Part shown: piece after piece, positions 1-8,735 of the stretch
Layout of the letters: the number at the start of each line of letters is the position of its first letter
Position numbering within the stretch: position 1 is the first letter of the stretch
Assembly (NCBI GenBank): GCA_013044075.1
Contig: JABEVG010000065.1
Span: 1 to 55,590, forward strand
DNA: 55,590 bases
Direction of reading: 5' to 3'
Source: Gallionella sp.
GTDB lineage: Bacteria > Pseudomonadota > Gammaproteobacteria > Burkholderiales > Gallionellaceae
Translations under genes and position numbers: made by a program
The notes under the pieces: generated by a model
Databases searched by the model: none
What the model saw: only the letters and a program-made list of their open reading frames with translations
Told to the model about the DNA's origin: nothing

Positions 1-1
1 C

Positions 2-217
2 CGCCGCGTAACCCAGCATGCGCTCCGCACCGACGTTGAAGATCTGGATCACACCCTTGGCATCGGTGGCGATACTGGAAAAATTGGCACTGTTGAAGAT
101 CGCGCTCTGCAACGCGCCGGTCTTAAGCAATGCCTCCTGGCGGTGGAACTCGGTGAGTCCATCCATCACACCAGCGGCAGGATGGGAAATTGCAGAATCT
201 CGGATTTTTTCGAACAT
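2..217 (-). CDS. PAS-domain sensor protein, N-terminal fragment cut by window edge
   Basis: Reading leftward from the ATG at 217 gives 72 codons with no stop before the window edge. The residues from about 35 on (AIFNSANFSSIATD, then IQIFNVGAERMLGY) are the start of a PAS domain of the kind found in betaproteobacterial hybrid sensor kinases. What follows the PAS domain (kinase, GGDEF or REC) lies outside the window. A purine-rich stretch (AAAGGTAGG) precedes the ATG. A copy of the recurrent palindrome, at 322-338, sits about 105 bp upstream and is oriented towards this gene. PAS assignment is from motif recognition; ligand and output are unknown. Confidence 0.75.
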   Translation of the reverse strand, partial: MFEKIRDSAISHPAAGVMDGLTEFHRQEALLKTGALQSAIFNSANFSSIATDAKGVIQIFNVGAERMLGYAA

Positions 218-643
218 GGCCTACCTTTGCACAATTTGTAAAAGATTCCGGGGGGTGTTGAGTCCGTGGATGAATGTCGAGCTGCTGCATTGCATTGTGA
301 CGGGCAGACCCGCTGCTCTCCGTGCGCTATCGCACATAAGCAGCGGCTTGATTGAGGTCATCTATCAACCAATCCGAATGGCTATGCAGCACCAAGCAGG
401 GGCTATCGTCTTAGCAAAGCTGATTTACTTCACTGCTCGTGGAAAGCGTCCTGCTCTCGCTTGACAAGGGGGGGTTGGAGTGGGTTGCGTGTTGTCTGCG
501 CACTTTATTCTTGCTTGGTTCGCAGCGAAACTCTGAACTCCTCCCACCCTTCCTTTATTCGGAACGGAGGAAAACAGCGCACAGAGTCAATGGGCATAGC
601 ACAGAGAGGAATCAGAGAAAACCCGGGGAAAGTTGCGGACGAG
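218..643. other. 426-bp intergenic region between two minus-strand signalling genes
   Basis: No convincing coding sequence is seen here; open frames on the plus strand have no family resemblance. It holds the palindrome at 322-338 and would contain the promoter of the PAS gene and the 3' end of the upstream signalling operon. No clear hairpin plus T-run terminator is visible. Confidence 0.5.
322..338 (-). promoter_or_regulatory. Recurrent palindrome, copy 1 (candidate operator)
   Basis: On the minus strand the site reads TATGTGCGATAGCGCAC, with GG following. It matches the consensus TATGTGCG-NT-RGCGNACA built from the six copies in this window, and it lies about 105 bp before the PAS-protein start, in the same orientation. 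Binding by the Crp/Fnr-like protein encoded at 6331-7080 is inference. Confidence 0.5.
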
Positions 644-1477
644 TTACACCTTGCAACCCATCGATGCCGTCACGTCCTTGCCGATGCCGCGATAACCGGT
701 AAAGCGGCCTTGGGAGTCGAACATCGGTTCGCCGCTCACCATCAGGTATTGCAGCACGCCTTCCGGGTTGGTTCGGCTGTAGACAAAATCCAGAAACGGT
801 TGCCTGGTGGACAGGTTAGCCTCCAGGGTTTTCCGTTCGCTCTCATTCCAGCTCGCCCCATGATCATCTCTGGTGTGACCCAGCGCGTCACCGAGCCGGA
901 TGCCGAGCATCTCCAGCACCGGGCCGAAGATCTTGGTGAACTGTCCGTGCTCGTCCTGTTCCCAATACCAGTCGGACGATAGTTCGGTGAGGCGGCGGAA
1001 TCGCGCTTCGCTGGCGCGCAGTTCGGCGGTGCGGTCCAGCACGGTCTGTTCCAGCACCTTGTTGTAGTCTTCGAGTTTGCGGTACAGCAGTCGCACTTCG
1101 AGCATGTTGTGGATGCGCGTTTTGGCTTCGACCAGATCGAACGGCTTGGCGATGAAATCTTTCGCTCCAGCGGCGAGCGCGTGCAGCTTGTGATCGGGTT
1201 GGGCCGTGATCACAAGCACCGGAAGATAGCTATCGGGTTCGATTTCTTTCAGCCCTTCCATCACCTCGAAACCGTCCATAACCGGCATGTGCAGATCAAG
1301 CAGAATCAGGTCGTAGTGATGCCTGCGGTGCAGCTCGCAGACGGCGGTCGGGTCGGTCGTCGCGGTGACGCACGTGTAGCCCGCATCACGCAGCATTTCC
1401 GCCAGCAGAATCACGTTGAACTCCTGATCGTCCACGATCAGGATGCGGGCATGCAGAATTTTTTGTTCATCTATCAT
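644..1477 (-). CDS. Response regulator with REC and PAS/PAC domains
   Basis: 277 aa. An N-terminal receiver domain (about 10-130) has the acidic pair D16-D17, the phosphoacceptor D61 in LLDLHMP, T91 and the conserved K111 of the AKPF motif. A helical stretch (about 130-155) leads into a PAS/PAC domain (about 158-270) ending GYRGIGKDVT. No DNA-binding, GGDEF, EAL or kinase domain follows, so it is probably an intermediate or single-partner regulator whose PAS domain senses or binds a partner. It overlaps the 3' end of the upstream hybrid kinase by 11 bp, which suggests translational coupling, and it is the last gene of the crp-cheBR-kinase-regulator operon. Its output mechanism is unknown. Confidence 0.85.
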   Translation of the reverse strand: MIDEQKILHARILIVDDQEFNVILLAEMLRDAGYTCVTATTDPTAVCELHRRHHYDLILLDLHMPVMDGFEVMEGLKEIEPDSYLPVLVITAQPDHKLHALAAGAKDFIAKPFDLVEAKTRIHNMLEVRLLYRKLEDYNKVLEQTVLDRTAELRASEARFRRLTELSSDWYWEQDEHGQFTKIFGPVLEMLGIRLGDALGHTRDDHGASWNESERKTLEANLSTRQPFLDFVYSRTNPEGVLQYLMVSGEPMFDSQGRFTGYRGIGKDVTASMGCKV

Positions 1478-3266
1478 GATGTTTTCCAGTTCCTTTTGTG
1501 TTGACCGAGCCCACTCCAGAAGGCTTCAGCACGTCGTTCAGCGCGTTGATAAATTCATCGAGTCTGATCGGCTTGGTGAGATAGCGGCAGAACCCCGCCT
1601 CCAGCCCCGCCTCAATATCCTGCAACATGGCGTTGGCACTGAGGGCGATGATCGGGATATGCCGGGTTGCCGGATCTGCGCGCAGGATAGTCATGGCTTC
1701 GGTTCCGCTGATACCGGGCAGATTGATGTCCATCAGAATCACGTCCGGCAGGTGGGCGCGCGCCAATGCCACGCCGAGAGTACCATCGCGCGCGCTCAAC
1801 ATGCGCAAGTGCGAGTGAGCCTCCAGGATGTGCTCGACCAGCATCAGGTTGGCCGGATTGTCTTCCACATAGAGCAGTGTGTGACTTGCAGTGCTAGTGC
1901 TAGTGCTAGTGCTAGTGCTAGTGCTAGTGCTAGTGCTAGTGCTAGTGCTAGTGCTAGTGCTAGTGCCAGATTGCGGCGCGCTGCACCGGCGCAGTTCGAT
2001 CCAGAATTCGCTGCCCACCCCGACGCTGCTTGCCACGCCGATCGTGCCGCCCATGAGTTCGACCAGTTGCTTGGTGACCACCAGGCCGATGCCGGTCCCT
2101 TCTTCGTTGCCACGTTCTTGCCCGAGACGGTTGAACGGTTGGAACAGCTGCGCCAGCTTGTCTGCGGACAACCCCGCCCCGCTGTCTTTGATGCGGATGC
2201 GGACGCGCTCCGGGCTGCCGGTGCAGCTCACTTCGACCGTTCCGTTGCTGCGGTTGTATTTGATCGCATTGGACAGCAGATTGACTAATGCCTGCTTGAC
2301 GCGGGTCTGGTCGGCATAGACATACCAGGTGGCATCGAAGGGCATAAAGTTGATCCCGATGCCGCGTTGCTGGGCCTGCGCTTCGATCATGGTTTGGCAT
2401 TCGCACATGACATCGACCAGCAACACCGGTTCCAGCGACAGCGATAGCTTGCCGGACTCGATCGCCGCGAGATCGAGGACTTCGTTGATCAGCTTGAGCA
2501 AATGCCATCCCGCCTTGAGGATCTGATCCAGCCGTTCGCTCTGGGAGACCGTGAGCGGCGATGAACCGCTCACCAGTAATTGGGCGAAACCCAGGATGGC
2601 ATTGAGCGGCGTGCGCAATTCGTGACTCATGCTGGAGATGAAATTCGACTTGGCGAGATTGGCTTTGTCCGCCACAGAACGGGCCTTGGCAAGATCGATG
2701 TTCTGGTCGAGCAACACATGATCCAAGTGTTTCTGTTCGGTGATGTCGGTCAGCGTGACACGCAGCTCGGATGCTGCGGTATCTGCCAGGATGAGACGAC
2801 TATCCAGACGGACATTAAAACGCGTACCCGCATTGCGCAGCAGCGTCATTTCGCCTATCTGGGTGTCGTCGTGATTGATCGCCTGCTTGAAATAGTGCTG
2901 CCAGCTTTCCTGATCCTCCGGTGCGACGATGCGCGCAAAACTGCGGCGCAGTAATTTCTTGCGATCCTCACCCAGCAGCGCGGCACCGGTGAGATTGATG
3001 GCGGTGATATGCGCGTCGTGCGACAGGGTGAGGTAAGCGACCGGCGCGAATTCATACAGATCGACATAGCGGTCGTGCGCTTCCTCGAGATCGATCCGGG
3101 TACGGCGCAATTCATCGTTCTGCATCTCCAGTTCGATCTGGTGCACTTGCAGCTCGTGCAGCAGCTCTTCGACCGGGCGCGCCGACCCGATAGACGCTTG
3201 CGCGTTGGCGAGTCGGGCTTCGGCGTTCATCCGCAGCAGGTCTGTTTGCTTATCTTTCTTGCTCAT
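1467..3266 (-). CDS. Hybrid sensor histidine kinase (PAS-HisKA-HATPase-REC) with a (Thr-Ser)n linker
   Basis: 599 aa, soluble, with no membrane segment. A coiled-coil N-terminus (about 1-65) is followed by a PAS domain (about 66-178) and HisKA with phosphoacceptor H215 in SMSHELRTP. The HATPase domain has the N box around N333 and G boxes DSGAGLS and GTGIGL. The C-terminal receiver has D513 and K565. The kinase and receiver are joined by about 25 alternating Thr/Ser residues (435-459), encoded by a pure hexanucleotide tandem repeat. It lies 19 bp downstream of the CheB-CheR-PAS gene and overlaps the next response regulator, so these form one signalling operon. The membrane-free architecture and CheB/CheR partner suggest an internal or relayed signal. 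Changes in repeat number would keep the frame and alter linker length only. Confidence 0.9.
   Translation of the reverse strand: MSKKDKQTDLLRMNAEARLANAQASIGSARPVEELLHELQVHQIELEMQNDELRRTRIDLEEAHDRYVDLYEFAPVAYLTLSHDAHITAINLTGAALLGEDRKKLLRRSFARIVAPEDQESWQHYFKQAINHDDTQIGEMTLLRNAGTRFNVRLDSRLILADTAASELRVTLTDITEQKHLDHVLLDQNIDLAKARSVADKANLAKSNFISSMSHELRTPLNAILGFAQLLVSGSSPLTVSQSERLDQILKAGWHLLKLINEVLDLAAIESGKLSLSLEPVLLVDVMCECQTMIEAQAQQRGIGINFMPFDATWYVYADQTRVKQALVNLLSNAIKYNRSNGTVEVSCTGSPERVRIRIKDSGAGLSADKLAQLFQPFNRLGQERGNEEGTGIGLVVTKQLVELMGGTIGVASSVGVGSEFWIELRRCSAPQSGTSTSTSTSTSTSTSTSTSTSTSTSTASHTLLYVEDNPANLMLVEHILEAHSHLRMLSARDGTLGVALARAHLPDVILMDINLPGISGTEAMTILRADPATRHIPIIALSANAMLQDIEAGLEAGFCRYLTKPIRLDEFINALNDVLKPSGVGSVNTKGTGKHHDR
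1891..1968. repeat. In-frame hexanucleotide microsatellite (GTGCTA)12 plus one variant unit
   Basis: Twelve perfect GTGCTA units (1891-1962) are followed by a GTGCCA variant. On the coding (minus) strand the unit is AGC-ACT, giving alternating Ser-Thr. The six-base unit keeps the frame whatever the copy number. Confidence 0.95.
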
Positions 3267-3285
3267 CGTCTTCTCCCTACCGTGC

Positions 3286-6200
3286 CTACGAAACCGCTTC
3301 CATCGCCAGCAAAATCATCTGGGTATTCCCGCTACTGTCAACGATACGGCGCGCATTGAGCAGCATCTTGTGATGGCCGATGTGCGGGAAATCATGCTCG
3401 ACGGCAAAGCCATCGAAACTCTGGTCCTGCGGCAGGATCCGCTCGAGCAGTTTTCGCAAGGCGGGGATGTCCCACTGCCGGTTACCCAGCTCGTAGATCA
3501 GCCGTCCAATCGTCTCATCTGCCGTGACCTTGAAGTTGCTGTAAAAAGCGCGGCTGGCGGAGACGACCTGCAAGCCGCCATTCAACACAATGAGCGGCTC
3601 GCGCACCGTATCCACGATAGCCTCGGCCAGTTTGCGCGCCTCCACCACCGCCGCATCGGCAATCACGCGCTGGCTGATGTCGGTAAAGGTCAGCACCACG
3701 CCTTCGATCACATTCTCCAGCGTGCGATAGGGCTGGATGCGCGCCAGATACCAGCCGCCGCTGACCGTGCACACCTGGCGTTCACGCGAACTCAGGTCGT
3801 CCAGCACCGCCTGCGCATCAGCCAGCAGATCGTCCTTGTCGATATTCGATTTGATGTCGTTCAATGCCCTGCCCACGTCCGAGGCGACCAGGCGATAGAC
3901 CTGCACCGCCTCGCGCGTATAGCGTTTGATGTGGAGGTGTTCATCGAGAAAAATGGTGCCGATGTTGATGTTGTCGAGCAGGTTTTTCATGTCGTTCTGC
4001 ATCCCGGCGAGCTGCTCGATCTTCGATTGCAATTCCGCATTGACGGTGACCAGCTCTTCATTGAGAGATTGCAACTCTTCCTTGGAAGTCTCCAGTTCTT
4101 CGTTGGTCGATTGCAGCTCCTCGTTGGTGGACTGCATCTCCTCGTTGGTGGATTTCAACTCTTCGTTGGAAGCCTGCTGTTCCTCTATCGTGGCGTGCAG
4201 GTTCTCCTTGGTATAGGCCAGATTGCGTTCGAGTTCCTCGATGCGAACGGCGGCAAGTGCCGTGCTGGTGCGCTTGCCGGACACTGGTTTCACGCCTTTT
4301 TTCCCTGATGTTTCAACTTGCGCGTCCTGGAAGCTCAGCAACAGCAATCCATCCCCGGCTTCGGCGTCGTGCAACGGGTGCACGCTGAGACTAACTTTGT
4401 GCAAGTCGTTGTTGGCACCGAACGACACTTCCCGGCCCAGCGTGGGCTCGCCATGATTGGCCGCGCGCCCGACGGCGGTACGCAGTTCCAGTTGCAGCCC
4501 TTCGTGCGCCATGTCGATGGCATTGAGCGTGGCCTGACCGGGGGCGGGACGCAGATATTTTCCGGTCTCGCCGTGCACGTAGAGAATGTTGCCCTTCAAG
4601 TCGGTCACCACCGAAGCGGGCGCGTAGGACTGTAGCAGCGCGCGTTTGGCGAGTTCGGCGAAATTGGTCTCGATGGCTTTCTTCATCACTTCCTCCGGTG
4701 CTTTGCGATTCTTTTCCGCCGCCCAGGTGACTCCGCCGTCAAGCACCGCGCGGGTCGAGGTGATGGAGTGGATGGCGCGGTAGATCTTCCACTTGCGATT
4801 GATGGGCGTGAACAGTTCATGATGATTGCCGACGCTCTCCGAGGGTGACAGGAACAGCACACCACCCTGCTTGAGCGAGTAATGAAAGGCCGGAATGAGG
4901 CGGTTCTGCAATTCCGGCTCGAGGTAGATCATCAGGTTGCGGCAGCTGAGCAGATCGAGCTTGGTGAACGGCGGGTCCTTGATGACGCTCTGAATCGCGA
5001 ACACCACCATCTCGCGGATCTCTTTCTTGATGCGGAATCCGGCCTCCTCCTTGATGAAGAAACGGCGCAAGCGTTCGGGCGTGATGTCCTGCGCGATGTT
5101 GGGCGGATAGATACCGGCACGCGCCGCCGCGATCGCGTCACCGTCCAGATCGGTCGCGTAAATCTGGATCTTGAATTCGCGCTGGGTCTCGTCCATCAGC
5201 TCACGCAGCAGCATCGCAATGGAATAGGCCTCCTCGCCGCTGGCGCAACCCGCCACCCAGACGCGGACCACGTAGCCTTCCGGCTTGGCCGCCAGAAACG
5301 GCGACAGGACATCGTTGCGCAGCACGTCGAAAGCCTCCGGGTCGCGAAAAAAACTGGTGACGTTAATCAACAGTTCCTTGAACAGCGATTGCATCTCGGC
5401 CGGCTGCTCTTTCAGATAACGTGCATAGACCGCCGCATCCGCAATCTCGTGCTGCGCCATGCGCCGCTCAATGCGGCGACCGATGGTGCTCTTCTTGTAG
5501 AACGAAAAATCGTGGCCGGTGCTGCTGCGCAACTGCATCAGGATGCGGCTCATGCTGCTCGCCGCAGTCGGTGTTGACGGAGATGGGGCGGGTTGCGGGG
5601 AGACAGCCAGGTGGCGCACCACGGCTCGCAATGCTTCCGCCATCTTGTCCACCGGCATCACATGCGTGGCATATCCCGCCCCGATCGCGCTGGCGGGCAT
5701 GCCATCGTATTTCGCGCTGGTCGGTTCCTGCACCAGCGATATGCCCCCCGCACCGACAATGGCGCGCAGACCCAGCGTACCGTCGGTACCGGTGCCGGAA
5801 AGTATGATGCCGATGGCTTTTTCGCCCTGATCCTCGGCCAGCGAACGCAAGAAAGCATCGATGGGCATGCGTTGTCCGCGCGGCTTTTCCGGCACGCTGA
5901 GTTGCAGCGTGCCATGAAAGATCACCATGTCGCGGTTGGGCGGAATGATGTACACGGTGTTGGGCATGACCACGACCTGGTCCTGCGCCTCGGTCACCGG
6001 CATGGCGGTGGCGCGTTGCAGAATTTCGGTGAGCAGGCTGGGGTGATCGGGATCGAGATGCTGCACCAGCACGAAGGCCATGCCGCTGTCTGCGGCAACA
6101 TGCTGGAAGAGTTGCTCGAAGGATTCCAGCCCGCCAGCGGATGCACCCACGCCGACGATGGGGAACGGCACAGCGTGCCGCACCGGGTCAACGGCATCGG

Positions 6201-6321
6201 CAACGGCGGGTTCCGTTGTGCTGCGGGGCGGTTTGGGCAACCGGGCAGCGGCCTTGAGCGCGGGCGCGGCTTGAGTGCGCGTGGCTTGATGCTTTTGTGC
6301 CGTGTTTTTTTTGCTGACCAC
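3286..6321 (-). CDS. CheB-CheR-PAS fusion protein (chemotaxis-type methylesterase/methyltransferase sensor)
   Basis: 1011 aa. After a Lys/Ala/Pro-rich lead (1-50) comes a CheB methylesterase domain with catalytic S61 (GASAGG), H88 (QHLDPDH) and D180 (GTGTDG). A CheR methyltransferase domain follows, with an all-alpha N-terminal part and the SAM-binding WVAGCASGEEAYS and SCRNLMIYL motifs. Next is a long Glu/Asn-rich coiled coil built on EELQSTNEE-type repeats, then two PAS-type domains. It ends in the second PAS without a kinase domain, unlike longer relatives that carry HisKA/HATPase. The separate kinase 19 bp downstream may supply that function. The CheB part lacks its usual receiver domain. 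No chemoreceptor gene is nearby, so the methylation substrate is unknown. It starts 9 bp after the stop of the Crp-like gene and is clearly in the same operon. Confidence 0.9.
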   Translation of the reverse strand: MVSKKNTAQKHQATRTQAAPALKAAARLPKPPRSTTEPAVADAVDPVRHAVPFPIVGVGASAGGLESFEQLFQHVAADSGMAFVLVQHLDPDHPSLLTEILQRATAMPVTEAQDQVVVMPNTVYIIPPNRDMVIFHGTLQLSVPEKPRGQRMPIDAFLRSLAEDQGEKAIGIILSGTGTDGTLGLRAIVGAGGISLVQEPTSAKYDGMPASAIGAGYATHVMPVDKMAEALRAVVRHLAVSPQPAPSPSTPTAASSMSRILMQLRSSTGHDFSFYKKSTIGRRIERRMAQHEIADAAVYARYLKEQPAEMQSLFKELLINVTSFFRDPEAFDVLRNDVLSPFLAAKPEGYVVRVWVAGCASGEEAYSIAMLLRELMDETQREFKIQIYATDLDGDAIAAARAGIYPPNIAQDITPERLRRFFIKEEAGFRIKKEIREMVVFAIQSVIKDPPFTKLDLLSCRNLMIYLEPELQNRLIPAFHYSLKQGGVLFLSPSESVGNHHELFTPINRKWKIYRAIHSITSTRAVLDGGVTWAAEKNRKAPEEVMKKAIETNFAELAKRALLQSYAPASVVTDLKGNILYVHGETGKYLRPAPGQATLNAIDMAHEGLQLELRTAVGRAANHGEPTLGREVSFGANNDLHKVSLSVHPLHDAEAGDGLLLLSFQDAQVETSGKKGVKPVSGKRTSTALAAVRIEELERNLAYTKENLHATIEEQQASNEELKSTNEEMQSTNEELQSTNEELETSKEELQSLNEELVTVNAELQSKIEQLAGMQNDMKNLLDNINIGTIFLDEHLHIKRYTREAVQVYRLVASDVGRALNDIKSNIDKDDLLADAQAVLDDLSSRERQVCTVSGGWYLARIQPYRTLENVIEGVVLTFTDISQRVIADAAVVEARKLAEAIVDTVREPLIVLNGGLQVVSASRAFYSNFKVTADETIGRLIYELGNRQWDIPALRKLLERILPQDQSFDGFAVEHDFPHIGHHKMLLNARRIVDSSGNTQMILLAMEAVS

Positions 6322-6330
6322 AGTGACTCC

Positions 6331-7080
6331 CTATTTTGCCGACCGCTTGTTAGCGTCCACCTGATCACCGAGCAAACGGTGGAATTCTTTCTTGACGACG
6401 CTGTAGCACTCACACGCGTGCGACTCCAATCCGCGCCGGTCAAGCACTGTGATATGCCCCCGGCGATAACTGATCAGACCCTCGCGCTGCAAATTCCCGG
6501 CGGTTTCCGTGATGCCCTCGCGGCGCACACCCAGCATACTGGCGATCAATTCCTGGGTCATGGTCAACTCATTCGACGGCACGCGATCCAGGGTCAACAA
6601 CAGCCAGCGACACAGTTGCTGCTCCACCGAATGGTGGCGATTGCAGGCCGCCGTTTGCGACATCTGGGTCATCAATGCCTGGGTGTAACGCAGCAGCAAA
6701 TGCATCAGCGGTCCGGCACGCTCGAACTCTTCCGTCAGCAGCTTTGCTTTCAGGCGGTAGCCGTAGCCGCCGGTTTGAACGGTGGCCTGGCTGGTGGTGG
6801 TATTGCCGCCCATGAACAGCGAAATGCCGAGCATCCCTTCGTTACCCACCCCCGCGATTTCTGCCGACGCGCCATCTTCCATGACGTAGTGCAGAGACAC
6901 GATGGCGGTGGTCGGAAAATAGGCGTGTTGCAGTTGGCCGCCGGATTCGTACAGGACATCACCGAGCGGCATGGCAATCAGTTCGAGATGGGGTGACAGT
7001 CTGGTGAAAGCTTCCGCAGGCAGCGCGGCGAATAAATGGTTTTGCTTGGGGCTATGCAGTGCGGACATCGTTGCGACCAT
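6331..7080 (-). CDS. Crp/Fnr-family transcriptional regulator
   Basis: 249 aa. The N-terminal cyclic-nucleotide-binding-type beta-barrel spans about 15-140 and the C-terminal winged HTH about 165-225; the recognition region reads MLGVRREGITETAG. The four-cysteine Fe-S arrangement of FNR is absent, and the canonical cAMP-binding RxS motif of Crp is not obvious, so the ligand is unknown. It is first in the operon with cheB-cheR-PAS, hybrid kinase and response regulator. The start is uncertain: the ATG at 7080 has only a weak purine stretch, and an in-frame ATG lies four codons on. Six copies of a palindrome of the size bound by Crp/Fnr dimers lie near stress genes in this window, one of them (7282-7299) in its own upstream region, so autoregulation and local control are plausible but inferred. 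Confidence 0.88.
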   Translation of the reverse strand: MVATMSALHSPKQNHLFAALPAEAFTRLSPHLELIAMPLGDVLYESGGQLQHAYFPTTAIVSLHYVMEDGASAEIAGVGNEGMLGISLFMGGNTTTSQATVQTGGYGYRLKAKLLTEEFERAGPLMHLLLRYTQALMTQMSQTAACNRHHSVEQQLCRWLLLTLDRVPSNELTMTQELIASMLGVRREGITETAGNLQREGLISYRRGHITVLDRRGLESHACECYSVVKKEFHRLLGDQVDANKRSAK

Positions 7081-7153
7081 GCTCTCGTACCGTCCGATAT
7101 GCGACCGTTAAAACGTAAAAAGCAGTTGGGCTTCTTAAGGTCGTGCCAGAAAA

Positions 7154-7182
7154 ATTTCGTGTGCAGCGTTATAGCACGAAAT
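7154..7182. promoter_or_regulatory. 8-bp inverted repeat upstream of the Crp-like gene
   Basis: ATTTCGTG (7154-7161) and its exact reverse complement CACGAAAT (7175-7182) are separated by 13 bp, about 75-100 bp upstream of the regulator's start. It is not the same sequence as the recurrent palindrome. It could be an operator or a leader hairpin; function is not established. Confidence 0.4.
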
Positions 7183-7281
7183 ACCGGGCTCAGGCACAGC
7201 ATAGTGACCAGCACCTCAATGCGCCACGGCAAACGGCACGGCAATTTATCGGGAGACGTTGCGCGGGATAAAAGTTCCGCT

Positions 7282-7299
7282 TATGTGCGTTGGCGAACA
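7282..7299 (+). promoter_or_regulatory. Recurrent palindrome, copy 2 (candidate operator)
   Basis: TATGTGCGTTGGCGAACA, followed by GA. It points towards the DUF3494 lipoprotein gene 291 bp downstream and lies about 200 bp upstream of the divergent Crp-like gene. Confidence 0.5.
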
Positions 7300-7590
7300 G
7301 ATTGCTCCACGACGAAGTCGCATCCTGCAAACAGGTGATACATCCCTCCCCGGATTCACCTTAAGCACTCAGACCCAGTTGCGGCCAGTCCGTACTGGGT
7401 TATTTTTTGCGTGGGTTCAAAGACCCCAAGAAAGATTCACGCCTTAATGTACGGCAGCGAACAGAGACGCTTCCAACATAGGCAGACACTGCGATTGCCT
7501 TGGTGACAGACACCGGGATGGGTCGCTGCAAGGAATCAGGCAGCTGACTATCAGGATCTCTTTCGGGATTCACAAATCAGGAGAATCAAC

Positions 7591-8451
7591 ATGAAAAAAT
7601 CAATCAGTTTTATCAAACCACTGGCGTGGTCGACGACATTGCTGCTGAGCGCGGTGTTGGCCGCATGCGGTGGTGGTGGCGGTGGCAGTCTCGGTGGCGG
7701 CGGTACGTCAACCCCAGGAACCACAATCCCGGGTGCCGGCACAGGCTTGGGCGGCTTAGGTAAAGGTCCAGCACCGGTGGTTCTTGGCGGGGCCGGCAAT
7801 TATGTGATTCTGGCGAAATCAGGTATTTCAAACACAGGCATCACCGCAGTGACTGGAAATCTTGGAGTGAGTCCAATCGGCTATGCTGCCATTACTGGAT
7901 TTTCGTTAGTACCTGCAGTACCTAACGGCACGAATACGTCTTCAACATCAACTTTGGTCACCGGACTAGTATATGCATCCGACTATACGGCTCCAACCCC
8001 TGCTACCCTGACTACCGCCATAAGCAATATGTTGACTGCATATACTGATGCTGCGGGACGAGCTCCTGATTACACTGAATTGGGCGCAGGAGATATTAGC
8101 GGGATGACGCTTGCCCCTGGCACATACAAATGGAGTAGCGGAGTTTTACTTTCGACGAATGTCAGACTCAATGGTGGCCCGAACGATGTGTGGATCTTCG
8201 AGATAGCGCAAGATCTTACCGTAGCCAACAGTGCGAGCGTGACACTGACCGGTGGCGCACTACCCAAGAATATCTTCTGGCAGGTTGCGGGCGGTACAGG
8301 TGTGGCGATTGGCACGACCGCACACATGGAGGGAGTGATCATGGCTGCAAAAGCGATCACGCTGAATACCGGCGCATCGGCAAACAGCAGACTGTTGGCA
8401 CAGGCTGCGGTCACTTTGAATGCAAATACGCTTACGCAACCCGCCCCATGA
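7591..8451 (+). CDS. DUF3494 (ice-binding-like) lipoprotein
   Basis: 286 aa. The signal peptide ends in a lipobox (LAAC, Cys26), followed by a Gly-rich, Ser/Thr/Pro linker to about residue 60, so the product should be a lipid-anchored envelope protein. The rest resembles the DUF3494/ice-binding-like beta-solenoid family: repeated Thr/Ala/Asn-rich strands, a LAPGTYKWSSG segment, and GGPNDVWIFEIA followed by NIFWQVAGG. Some members bind ice and others are adhesins or of unknown role, so antifreeze function should not be assumed. A strong ribosome-binding site (AGGAGAATCAAC) fixes the start. A rho-independent terminator follows at 8483. A second, divergent paralogue lies at 16263-17213. Confidence 0.85.
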   Translation: MKKSISFIKPLAWSTTLLLSAVLAACGGGGGGSLGGGGTSTPGTTIPGAGTGLGGLGKGPAPVVLGGAGNYVILAKSGISNTGITAVTGNLGVSPIGYAAITGFSLVPAVPNGTNTSSTSTLVTGLVYASDYTAPTPATLTTAISNMLTAYTDAAGRAPDYTELGAGDISGMTLAPGTYKWSSGVLLSTNVRLNGGPNDVWIFEIAQDLTVANSASVTLTGGALPKNIFWQVAGGTGVAIGTTAHMEGVIMAAKAITLNTGASANSRLLAQAAVTLNANTLTQPAP

Positions 8452-8482
8452 GCATGCAGCCTACGATGTGAAGCAGTGAACG

Positions 8483-8505
8483 GGCCGTCGCGAGACGGCC
8501 TTTTT
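8483..8505 (+). terminator. Rho-independent terminator after the DUF3494 gene
   Basis: A perfect 7-bp stem (GGCCGTC/GACGGCC) with a GCGA tetraloop is followed by five T residues, 31 bp after the stop codon. Confidence 0.9.
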
Positions 8506-8594
8506 CGTGATGAGGCGAAGGGGTGGTAAGGTGCGGTGCTTGCTGCGAGTGAGAATTGAACCCGTAAAATCCATTGCGCTCCCACACGACCAGG

Positions 8595-8608
8595 GATTAT
8601 CCGGGTTG
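8595..8608. repeat. Dispersed 14-bp repeat, copy A
   Basis: GATTATCCGGGTTG is identical to 18518-18531. In both places it lies 3' of a TTGCGCTCC half-palindrome, so the shared unit is probably larger and degenerate. Confidence 0.55.
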
Positions 8609-8644
8609 AAAGCAAAAGTTAAGGAAGCACTGATTAAGTCCCCC

Positions 8645-8735
8645 GTTCGTGGTGAGCTTGTCGAACCATGAGCGAGGGACTTAATCCGCTCAACGAGTTA
8701 TAGGAATCACCCTTCGACAAGCTCAGGGCGAACGG
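8645..8735. repeat. REP-like inverted pair (BIME-type)
   Basis: GTTCGTGGTGAGCTTGTCGAA at the left and TTCGACAAGCTCAGGGCGAAC at the right are imperfect inverted copies flanking about 40 bp. This TGAGCTTGTCGAA type is widespread in proteobacterial intergenic regions. Confidence 0.8.

Larger units (their letters stand above)
7081..7590. other. 510-bp divergent intergenic region between the Crp-like gene and a DUF3494 lipoprotein gene
   Basis: No credible gene is seen. It contains an 8-bp inverted repeat (7154-7182) close to the Crp-like gene and a copy of the recurrent palindrome (7282-7299) facing the DUF3494 gene. The ribosome-binding site of the latter (AGGAGAA) lies at its right end. It should hold the promoters of both divergent units. 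Confidence 0.6.

Noticed and set aside
1844-2319. Open frames reading (SA)n, (VL)n or (LA)n across the hexanucleotide repeat.
   Set aside because: Any frame through a stop-free 6-bp repeat stays open. The kinase frame is the real one by its domains.
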